From Luteolibacter yonseiensis (GTDB lineage: Bacteria > Verrucomicrobiota > Verrucomicrobiia > Verrucomicrobiales > Akkermansiaceae), in contig NZ_JAENIK010000011.1 in NCBI RefSeq assembly GCF_016595465.1, forward strand, positions 1 through 64,000: 64,000 bases of DNA, read 5' to 3'. The notes below the pieces were generated by a model that was given only the letters and a program-made list of their open reading frames with translations, was not told where the DNA came from and searched no databases. The position numbers were made by a program, and so were the translations under genes. Below are positions 35,766 through 43,112 of the stretch, piece after piece (positions within the stretch are counted from its first letter, which is position 1; every line of letters starts with the position of its first letter).

Positions 35766-35835
35766 AACCTTCTTCCAGGTGATGAACTCCAATTTGTCAT
35801 CCTGGATCCGGCCGGATGATTCCTGTCCGGCCTGA

Positions 35836-35878
35836 TTCCCATATTCCATCTCCAATCCAATCTCTCATCTCCACCACC
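35836..35878 (+). repeat. Pyrimidine-rich leader with CATCTCC repeats before leuD
   Basis: The last 40 bases before the leuD ATG are almost all C and T with CCATCTCC, CAATCTCTCATCTCC and CCACC. It resembles the pyrimidine arm before ilvN and before the esterase. No strong purine arm is present here. Confidence 0.45.
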
Positions 35879-36481
35879 ATGGCACTCGATCCCGTCCCCA
35901 CCGTCACAGGCCGCGCCGTCTTCATCCCCGGCGCAGACATTGATACCGACCGCATCATCCCGGCTCGTTTCATGAAATGCGTCACCTTCGACGGCCTCGG
36001 CGAATTCGCGTTCTACGACGTCCGCTATGATTCGGAAACGGGTGAAAAAACCAACCACCCTCTCAACGATCCGCGTTTCAGCGAAGCCTCCATCCTCGTC
36101 GCGGGTGTGAACTTCGGTTGCGGTTCTTCCCGTGAACACGCCCCGCAGTCGCTCCGGAAATATGGTTTCAACGGCATCATCGCCGAGTCCTTCGCGGAGA
36201 TTTTCTATGGCAACTCCACCACACTCGCCATGCCCTGTGTGATGGCCGGTGCCGCCGACATCGTCGCCCTGCAGAATGCCATCGAGGCGGATCCCGCGGT
36301 TGAGGTCACCATCGATGTGAAGGACCTCAAGGTGCGTACTTCCAGCGGTCTCGACATCCCGGTGACGATGCCGGACTCCGCGCGCGAGGCGCTGCTTTCC
36401 GGTCGCTGGGATCCGATCCAGGAGCTGCTCGATAATGACAAGGCCATCGAGAAGAAGGCCGTCGAACTGCACTACGTGTGA
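35879..36481 (+). CDS. leuD: 3-isopropylmalate dehydratase, small subunit
   Basis: A 200-residue LeuD, the swivel domain partner of LeuC. It has the substrate-binding FIPGADIDTDRIIPARFMK (about 16-34) and GVNFGCGSSREHAPQSL (about 76-92), both diagnostic. The C-terminus ends EKKAVELHYV. Length is normal for the bacterial type. The start at 35879 (MALDPVPTVTG) directly follows a pyrimidine-rich leader ending CCACC. Confidence 0.95.
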   Translation: MALDPVPTVTGRAVFIPGADIDTDRIIPARFMKCVTFDGLGEFAFYDVRYDSETGEKTNHPLNDPRFSEASILVAGVNFGCGSSREHAPQSLRKYGFNGIIAESFAEIFYGNSTTLAMPCVMAGAADIVALQNAIEADPAVEVTIDVKDLKVRTSSGLDIPVTMPDSAREALLSGRWDPIQELLDNDKAIEKKAVELHYV

Positions 36482-36674
36482 GTTGGCTTCGGACCCGCAG
36501 GAATCTTCTCCTATTCCCGCCGTCCGGATTCGTCGGAATGAAAAGCCCGGACCCCGTTCTCCTGCATCGCGCGGCGAGTGATGTGGGACCACGTGTTCCA
36601 ACCCGGCACTTGGTCCGCAGGCGCTCCACTTTCAAGTTGCGGAGGGGTGGGGCGGGTTTGCTAGGGTGTGTGTG

Positions 36675-38429
36675 ATGCAGGAGAAGGACACGGCAGGGGT
36701 TGGGGGCGGAAAGCGCGCGTGGTGGCCGTTCCTGTGGATCGTGGTGGCCAGCGCCGCGGCGCATTTATGGTGCCTCGGATCACAATTCTACATGGATGAC
36801 ATTCCGGCGATCCTTGAGAACGAGGCGATCCGCACCGGGGCGTTCTGGAACACGAAAACCCAGCTTTGGACGAACATGTGGTATTTCCTGGAGGCCCGGG
36901 TTTTCGGGTTTTCTCCTGCCGGCTTCCATGCGGTGAACTGGCTGCTGCACACCGCGGTCGCGTGCGTGTTGTTCGGCCTCGGCCGGGACCTGTTGCGGGG
37001 GAAATGGCCTGCGGGTGTGGCGTGGTTCGGAGCGCTGCTGTTCGCGGTGCATCCGTTGGCGAGCGAGATTCCCAACTACGCGCGGACACAGGATCTGGCG
37101 TGGGTCACGCTCTTTTCACTTCTGGCCGCATGGGCGATGCTGCGCTACCTGGGCGAGGGTGGATGGGAACTCGTGAGAGGTGAGGACGGGCAGATCCCGG
37201 TTTTTCAAAAAACCCACCGGTGGCGGAAACTCGTCTGGTGCGCGCTCGCGGTGGCTGGCGCGACATTTTCCAAAGGACCCGGATTCCTCCATGCGGTGAT
37301 GGCGGTGGCCATGGTGGTGCTTGCATTTTTTCCGAAGGGCGGGAAACGGGCATGGCCGTGGATCGCGGGACTGGCGGTTCTGGGGCTGCTGGTGGTCTGG
37401 GGCGCGGGGATTTTTGGCAACGCGCTGAACGGGCTGGCCCGGTGGCAGGAGCCGAGATTCATCGGGCATGGTTATACCGTGGCGCGGGTGTTTTGGGAAT
37501 TCGCGTGGCGGTCCGTGGTGCCGGTGGCGCTCAGTGCGGACCACCACATCGCCGAGACACTGGTGCCGAAGGGGGTGGGCTATTGGAACGTGCCGGACCG
37601 CGTGGCGATTGCTTCCGCATGGGGGATGCTCGCGCTGGGTGCGCTCGGGGTGGTGCTCGCCTGTCGCGAAAAGTGGCGGGTGTTGGGAGTGTGTCTGGCA
37701 CTTTTCGTGGGCACGATTGCTTTCCGGGTGTTTTATCTGATTCCGGAGTTCATGCCGGAATACCGGATTTATCCCGGCCTGCCCTGGTTCTGCCTTGGTG
37801 CGGCGGTGGTGCTGGCGGCGGCGTGGCAGTGGCTGTTCGCTCATGTCTCCCCACGGGGTGCGGTCGTGGTCCTGCTGGGCGGACTGGCGGTTTTGTCCGC
37901 GCAACGGTCCTTTCTCTGGCACGATCTGGACCTGCTCATGAAGGATGTGCTGAGGCAGTATCCCGCACAGGCGCGGGCGATCTGGGAACTGCAGGACCGG
38001 GATCTCAAGGCGGGGAGATGGCAGGAGGTGATCGCAAGGCACGAGAGGGACTTTCCGGAGGTGCGGCGCAGGTTCATCGCCAGTCTCGGTGCGCTGGCTC
38101 CCGCCCGGGAACTGCCCACAGGCCATTTCACCTTGGCCGAGACCGCCTGCATGGGGCGCTACGCACGGGCGGTGGCCCACGTGAAAGGTCCGGCGGAAGG
38201 ACTGCGCAGGATGGCTGACGTGGAATCCTACCTGCGGTTGCAACGGATCAATCCCAAAACCAATCCCGCCCATTGGAATCATTTCGGCCACGACAAGGCT
38301 TTGATCCTGGAAATGGCGGGAGACTACGCCGCAGCCCTGAAGGCGATGGAGCCAAGATCTGGAGAACCGCAAGGCTGGCCGTTTGATTACGAAAGAATCA
38401 GGCAAAAGCAGGAAGATGTGACGCCCTAG
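36675..38429 (+). CDS. GT-C-like polytopic membrane protein
   Basis: A 584-residue protein with about ten transmembrane helices and a soluble C-terminal part (about 420-584). The first loop has an Asp-Asp pair (FYMDDIPAILEN) in the place where GT-C glycosyltransferases carry theirs, and FSKGPGFL is like the TMTC/DUF1736 group. The likely role is lipid-linked sugar transfer, but this is inference. The start at 36675 is chosen over a GTG at 36666. It has a possible -10 box (TAGGGT) seven bases upstream. Confidence 0.6.
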   Translation: MQEKDTAGVGGGKRAWWPFLWIVVASAAAHLWCLGSQFYMDDIPAILENEAIRTGAFWNTKTQLWTNMWYFLEARVFGFSPAGFHAVNWLLHTAVACVLFGLGRDLLRGKWPAGVAWFGALLFAVHPLASEIPNYARTQDLAWVTLFSLLAAWAMLRYLGEGGWELVRGEDGQIPVFQKTHRWRKLVWCALAVAGATFSKGPGFLHAVMAVAMVVLAFFPKGGKRAWPWIAGLAVLGLLVVWGAGIFGNALNGLARWQEPRFIGHGYTVARVFWEFAWRSVVPVALSADHHIAETLVPKGVGYWNVPDRVAIASAWGMLALGALGVVLACREKWRVLGVCLALFVGTIAFRVFYLIPEFMPEYRIYPGLPWFCLGAAVVLAAAWQWLFAHVSPRGAVVVLLGGLAVLSAQRSFLWHDLDLLMKDVLRQYPAQARAIWELQDRDLKAGRWQEVIARHERDFPEVRRRFIASLGALAPARELPTGHFTLAETACMGRYARAVAHVKGPAEGLRRMADVESYLRLQRINPKTNPAHWNHFGHDKALILEMAGDYAAALKAMEPRSGEPQGWPFDYERIRQKQEDVTP

Positions 38430-38440
38430 CGGTCCACCTT

Positions 38441-38848
38441 TCAGTTGCCATCCACGCTGAATTTTCCGCTGCCGGCGAAGAGGATCGCGAGAAACCCGGC
38501 CATATAGATGAAGGCAAGCTCGCCGCTGCCATCTCCTGTGAGTTTCATCTGATGGGTCATGCCCCACGCGACACCCATGGTGATGGCGAGCGTGAGGGCG
38601 GCCATGCGGCCCCAGAGTCCGAGCACGAGCAGGATCGCTCCGGCCACCTCACCGGCCACCGCCAAGGAGAGACTGGGCAGGCTACCGATCTTGAGCGGAT
38701 CCGGAAATTCATGCTTTCCGGAGGTCAGTTTGAGAAGCTTGGGCCAGCCGTGGAGGATCAGCATGGTGAGGCCGAGCCAGAGCCGGAGCAAAAGCAGCGC
38801 GAGATCCGTGCTGCGGGGGAGGAATCCGAGGGAGAGGAGGGACTTCAT
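38441..38848 (-). CDS. DoxX family membrane protein
   Basis: A 135-residue protein with four hydrophobic segments. The DoxX pattern is visible: LLLLRLWLGLTMLILHGWPKLL at the start, PLKIGSLPSLSLAVAGEVAGAILLVLG in the middle and FIYMAGFLAILFAGSGKFS at the end. DoxX proteins have varied, poorly defined membrane redox roles. It lies 16 bases after the YebC-like gene on the same strand. Confidence 0.85.
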   Translation of the reverse strand: MKSLLSLGFLPRSTDLALLLLRLWLGLTMLILHGWPKLLKLTSGKHEFPDPLKIGSLPSLSLAVAGEVAGAILLVLGLWGRMAALTLAITMGVAWGMTHQMKLTGDGSGELAFIYMAGFLAILFAGSGKFSVDGN

Positions 38849-38864
38849 CTGGGGAAAAGGGAAA

Positions 38865-39575
38865 TCAGGCGAGGTTGGTGAAGACGGCTTGCACGTCGTC
38901 GTCGTCCTCGATCTTGTCAAGGATCGCCTCCACTTCCTCCATCTGCTCCTCGGTCAGTTCGATCGGCTGGGTCGGCAGCCGCTGGAGGCTGGATTTTGTA
39001 GGAATGATGCCGAGCCCTTCGACCGCGTGGGTGAGTTTCGCGAATGCGGCATACTCACCGATGATGGTGACGACGCCGTCATCCACCGAAAGCTCCTCAA
39101 GACCCGCGTCGATGAGTTCCAGTTCCAGCTCCTCAAGATCCCGCCCCTCGGGCACGGGAAATTCGATGACCGACTTGCGGTTGAACATGAAATCCAACTG
39201 GCCCGAATTCACCAGTTGGCCGCCGTTCTTGTTGAAAATGATCTTCAGGTTGCCGACGGAGCGGTTCGAGTTGTCCGTGGCGCACTCGATGACGAAGAGC
39301 GAGCCGTGCGGGCCCTTGCCCTCGTAGGTGATTTCGGAAATGTCCGCCGCGTCCTTGCCTGCCGCGCGCTTGATGGCGTTCTCGATGTTCTCCTTGGAGA
39401 GGTTCTGCGCCTTGGCGTTGTTGATGGCCACCCGCAGCGGGGCATTGGACTCCGGGTCCGGGCCGCCGTTCTTCGCGGCCATGGTGATGGATTTCGCGAG
39501 TTTCGGGAAAACTTTGGACATGGTGGCCCATCGCGATTCCTTGGCCCGTCGGCGGCATTCGAAGTGTCTTCCCAT
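38865..39575 (-). CDS. YebC/PmpR family protein
   Basis: A 236-residue protein of the YebC/PmpR family. It has the KLAKSITMAAKNGGPDPESN region, NMPRDNIE-type NLSKENIENAIKRA, the GPHG segment in KGPHGSLFVIECATDN, and an acidic C-terminus. Family members act as DNA-binding regulators or, in newer work, in translation of proline-rich stretches. The N-terminus MGRHFECRRRAKESRWATMSK matches the family, fixing the start. It has a promoter at 39623-39651 and DoxX downstream. Confidence 0.93.
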   Translation of the reverse strand: MGRHFECRRRAKESRWATMSKVFPKLAKSITMAAKNGGPDPESNAPLRVAINNAKAQNLSKENIENAIKRAAGKDAADISEITYEGKGPHGSLFVIECATDNSNRSVGNLKIIFNKNGGQLVNSGQLDFMFNRKSVIEFPVPEGRDLEELELELIDAGLEELSVDDGVVTIIGEYAAFAKLTHAVEGLGIIPTKSSLQRLPTQPIELTEEQMEEVEAILDKIEDDDDVQAVFTNLA

Positions 39576-39622
39576 AAGTTCGGTTGGTTGGAGGAAATTG
39601 TCCGGCGGTTCGCCGGGCCGGA

Positions 39623-39651
39623 GATCTAAACACGCGGGCGGCAGGATGCAA
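39623..39651 (-). promoter_or_regulatory. Promoter of the yebC-doxX pair
   Basis: On the minus strand TTGCAT (39646-39651), 17 bases, TAGATC (39623-39628), about 47 bases before the start. Confidence 0.4.
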
Positions 39652-39821
39652 GTGAAGTGCTGCGCGGAATCCGGGCAATCAGGGACCATCCGCAAGGGCC
39701 GCGGCCGGAGTTTCCAATTTCGCCACTGTGGAGCTGCGGGTGAAATCTCGCATATGACACAATTTCCGGTCCTCCATTCCCCTTGTCACCTCCGCCCCGT
39801 CTGCCTCTACTTTTCCCCGAC

Positions 39822-40901
39822 ATGAAAAAAGAAGACCGCGAGTTCCTGTTCCATCTCCTCGAAACCCCCAGCCCCACCGGCTTCGAAATGCGCGGGCAGC
39901 AGGTCTGGGCGGATTGGATCCGGAACCACGCGCCGGAGGTCGCATGTGATTCCTACGGCTCCACCTGGGCCACGCTTCCCGGTAAATCGCCACGTGTCGT
40001 CATGCTGGAGTCCCACGCCGACGAGATCGGCTACATGATCAAGCACATCGACGAAAAAGGTTTCCTCCGCATCGACCGCATCGGCGGTTCGGACGCCGCC
40101 ACCGCCCGTGGCCGCCGGCTCACCATTCTCGGAGACAAGGGATTCGTGACCGGCATCATCGGCAATACCGCCATCCACCTCCGCCGGGACGAGGCAGGGT
40201 CCGAAAAAGCCCCCGCCGTCCATGATCTCTGGGTGGATGTCGGAGCCTCGTCCGCCGCGGAAGTCGCCGCGCTCGGGCTTCGTGTCGGCCACCCCGCGGT
40301 CTATCAGGACGGGCCGATGGAAATCGCACACAAGCGCCTCATCGGCCGCGCCATCGACAACCGCGTCGGCGGTTACATCATCGCCCAGGTGATGAAACGC
40401 ATCGCCGGGGGGAAAAAGAAACCCGCCTTCACCCTCGTCTGTCTCAATGCCGTGCAGGAGGAGGTCGGTGGCAACGGAGCGATCATGGCGACCTACCGCC
40501 TCAAACCGGACGTCTGCGTTTGTCTCGATGTGACCCACGCCACCGACACACCGGGTCTTGATCCGGCGAAATTCGGCAGCGTCAAACTCGGCGGCGGTCC
40601 CAGCATCACCCACGGCACCGCGAGCCATCCCCTCGTCGTGCAACGCCTCATCGACGTCGCGGCGGAATCGAAGCTCGCCATCCAGCACGAAGCCAGCAGC
40701 CGCTTCACCGGCACGGATACGGACAAGATTTTCCACAGCCGCGAGGGTGTTCCCAGCGCGCTCGTCTCGCTGCCGCTCCGCTGCATGCACTCCGTCGTGG
40801 AAACCGCGCACCTTGACGACATCCAGCACACCATCGATCTCCTCACCGACTTCGTGCTTTCTCTCGATGAAAAGGACAGCTTCAGCCAGAGGCTGCGGTA
40901 G
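39822..40901 (+). CDS. M42 family metallopeptidase
   Basis: A 359-residue M42 aminopeptidase/endoglucanase-family protein, usually a cytoplasmic tetrahedral aminopeptidase. Metal and catalytic residues are visible: His in ESHADEIGYM, Asp in GRAIDNRVGG, Glu-Glu in VQEEVGGNG, Asp in CLDVTHATDTPG, and the final His in MHSVVE. Length is normal. A possible -10 box TACTTT (39808-39813) lies eight bases before the ATG, suggesting a very short leader. Confidence 0.92.
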   Translation: MKKEDREFLFHLLETPSPTGFEMRGQQVWADWIRNHAPEVACDSYGSTWATLPGKSPRVVMLESHADEIGYMIKHIDEKGFLRIDRIGGSDAATARGRRLTILGDKGFVTGIIGNTAIHLRRDEAGSEKAPAVHDLWVDVGASSAAEVAALGLRVGHPAVYQDGPMEIAHKRLIGRAIDNRVGGYIIAQVMKRIAGGKKKPAFTLVCLNAVQEEVGGNGAIMATYRLKPDVCVCLDVTHATDTPGLDPAKFGSVKLGGGPSITHGTASHPLVVQRLIDVAAESKLAIQHEASSRFTGTDTDKIFHSREGVPSALVSLPLRCMHSVVETAHLDDIQHTIDLLTDFVLSLDEKDSFSQRLR

Positions 40902-41034
40902 TCCGCCGGAGTGGTCGCGGAGATTGCGCCTCCGTTATTCCATAAAAATCTTCCGATCCTCGATTGAGTGATGGATTTGGTCCGGCGGGGATGTTAGAGG
41001 ATCTGTGGGCCAGTCACCCACACCAACGATCCAC

Positions 41035-41595
41035 ATGTCTGAAAACCCATACACAGCCCCCCAGACCTTCGACATTCCGCCATCCCAGGATGGAGAGGCG
41101 GAACTGATCCGCAAGGAACACCTCAAGACCGAAGCTTCCATCAAATCCATCGGGATACTTTACTATCTCGGCAGTATTGGAATTTTGGTAATCGCTCTCT
41201 CCATGCTCATGGCATCGGGTTCTGGCGAAACCGACAATACCGGCGTCGTTGGTGCCGCGGAATTGACGGGGGTGGCATTGCTTGGCGCCCTGGCGGTGTT
41301 CCAGTTCGTCACCGGCATGGCCGTCAGGAAGTTCAAGACATGGGCGCGGATCGCGGTAGGGATACTCTCCGGCATCGGACTGTTGGGATTTCCCGTCGGA
41401 ACCATCATCAATGGCTACATCCTCTATCTGATATTTTCGAAAAAGGGCCAGATGGTCTTCTCCGAGCGTTACAAGGAGATCATCGCCGCAACCCCCCACC
41501 TCAGATATAAGACTCCCAAAGTGGTCTGGATCGTTCTGGGGGTTATCGTTGCCATTGTGGTCGTCACCATCGCAGCCTCGGTCCTGGCCAACTGA
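41035..41595 (+). CDS. Four-helix membrane protein with NPY-type tail
   Basis: A 186-residue protein with a polar N-terminus (MSENPYTAPQTFDIPPSQDG), then four predicted helices (about 40-60, 72-97, 105-130, 165-185). No family is recognised. The layout resembles the protein at 31533-32132: NPY near the start and then a GIL-rich first helix. It converges with the DUF1501 gene. Confidence 0.6.
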   Translation: MSENPYTAPQTFDIPPSQDGEAELIRKEHLKTEASIKSIGILYYLGSIGILVIALSMLMASGSGETDNTGVVGAAELTGVALLGALAVFQFVTGMAVRKFKTWARIAVGILSGIGLLGFPVGTIINGYILYLIFSKKGQMVFSERYKEIIAATPHLRYKTPKVVWIVLGVIVAIVVVTIAASVLAN

Positions 41596-41621
41596 CCGGC
41601 CGGGGGGCGGCGGCTCCGCCC

Positions 41622-43112
41622 TTACGCCAGAATCCCCTTCACCACCTTGCTTCCGGGCTTGGTGATGTTGGTCAGGCGCTGCGCCGCTCCCTGGGAGAGG
41701 TAGGTCAGCTTCTCGTGATCGAATCCCATGAGCTGCATCATCGTCGCGTGGAGGTCGTGCACGGAGACCTTGTCCTGGATCGCCTCGTAGCCGATGGGGT
41801 CGGTTTCGCCGTAGGAGATGCCCGGCTTCACGCCACCGCCCGCCATCCAGATGGTGAAGGCTCCCGGGTTGTGATCCCGTCCGACGAAAGGGCTGTCCAC
41901 ACCGCCACGGTTTTCCTGCATCGGCGTGCGGCCGAATTCCCCGCCCCAGACGACGAGCGTGTCCTCCAAAAGGCCGCGTTGCTTGAGGTCCTTGAGAAGC
42001 GCGGCCATCGGTTGGTCCACTTCCTTGCAGCGGTCGGAGAATCCCTTGTTGAGAGCCTCGCTGGCGGCGGAGCCGTGCGAGTCCCAGCCCCAGTGGAAGA
42101 GCTGGATGTAGCGCACGCCGCGCTCGGCGAGACGGCGGGCCAGCAGGCAGTTGTTGGCGAATGATTCCTTGCCGGGTTCCGTGCCGTAGAGCGCGTGGGT
42201 CGTCTCGTTCTCCTGTTTCAGGTCGAAGGCGTCCGTGGCGTGCATCTGCATGCGGTAGGCCATCTCGTATTGGGCGATGCGGGTGACGGTTTCGGCATCG
42301 CCCGTTTCTTCGGCGATCTTCTGGTTCAGCCGGTCCAGGGTGTCCAGCGAGCGGCGGCGGATGTCGCGGGTGATGCCTTCCGGATCCGCGAGGTAAAGCA
42401 CGGGCTCGCCTTCCGAACGGCATTGCACCCCTTGGTAGACGGATGGCAGGTAGCCCGCGCCCCATACGGATTTTCCCGCGTCAGGGTTCCTGCCGCCGGA
42501 GGTCAGGACGATGAAGCCGGGCAGGTTCTGGTTGTCCGAACCAAGGCCGTACGTCGCCCACGCGCCGATGGACGGCGCGCCGAGGTTCTGCGTGCCGGTA
42601 TGCACCAGCAGTTGGGCCGGACCGTGGTTGAACTGGTCCGTGTGCATGGACTTGATGAAGCAGACGTCATCCACCACGGAGAAAAAATGTGGAAGCCTGT
42701 CGGACACCCACGCGCCGGATTGGCCATGCTGCTTGAACTCGAACTGCGGCCCCAGCATTTTCGGCACGCCTTGGATGAAGGCGAACTGCTTGCCTGCGAG
42801 AAATTCCTGCGGGCAGTCCTTGCCGTTGAGTTTTTGCAGATCCGGCTTGTAGTCGAAGAGTTCGTGCTGCGAGGGCGCGCCTGCCATGTGCAGGTAGATG
42901 ACCCGCTTCGCCTTGCCAAGATGCTGTGGCACCGCAGGGGCCAGTGGATTGGCCGGGTCTTTCTGCAAGGCCCCGGAAGCCCCCCAGACGCGGCCCGCCG
43001 TGCCGGCAAGCCACATGCCCCCGAGACCGGTGGTGCATTTCGAGAGGAAGTGGCGGCGCGTGAGATGCTGGAGCTGCTCGTGCTGGAGCCTGGCGAAATG
43101 TTCGGCTTTCAT
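41622..43112 (-). CDS. DUF1501 family protein with Tat signal
   Basis: A 496-residue DUF1501 protein, sulfatase/alkaline-phosphatase-like fold, very common in Planctomycetes and Verrucomicrobia. The Tat-type leader LTRRHFLSKC (about 17-26) is present. Family landmarks are KRVIYLHMAGAPSQHELFDYKPDL (split), HGPAQLLVHTG, GWDSHG, and VVWGGEFGRTP with RDHNPGAFTIWMAGGG. Function is unproven. The start codon overlaps the stop of the PSD1 cytochrome gene by four bases (ATGA), so the two are coupled; the open frame beyond 43112 is not used. Confidence 0.92.
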   Translation of the reverse strand: MKAEHFARLQHEQLQHLTRRHFLSKCTTGLGGMWLAGTAGRVWGASGALQKDPANPLAPAVPQHLGKAKRVIYLHMAGAPSQHELFDYKPDLQKLNGKDCPQEFLAGKQFAFIQGVPKMLGPQFEFKQHGQSGAWVSDRLPHFFSVVDDVCFIKSMHTDQFNHGPAQLLVHTGTQNLGAPSIGAWATYGLGSDNQNLPGFIVLTSGGRNPDAGKSVWGAGYLPSVYQGVQCRSEGEPVLYLADPEGITRDIRRRSLDTLDRLNQKIAEETGDAETVTRIAQYEMAYRMQMHATDAFDLKQENETTHALYGTEPGKESFANNCLLARRLAERGVRYIQLFHWGWDSHGSAASEALNKGFSDRCKEVDQPMAALLKDLKQRGLLEDTLVVWGGEFGRTPMQENRGGVDSPFVGRDHNPGAFTIWMAGGGVKPGISYGETDPIGYEAIQDKVSVHDLHATMMQLMGFDHEKLTYLSQGAAQRLTNITKPGSKVVKGILA

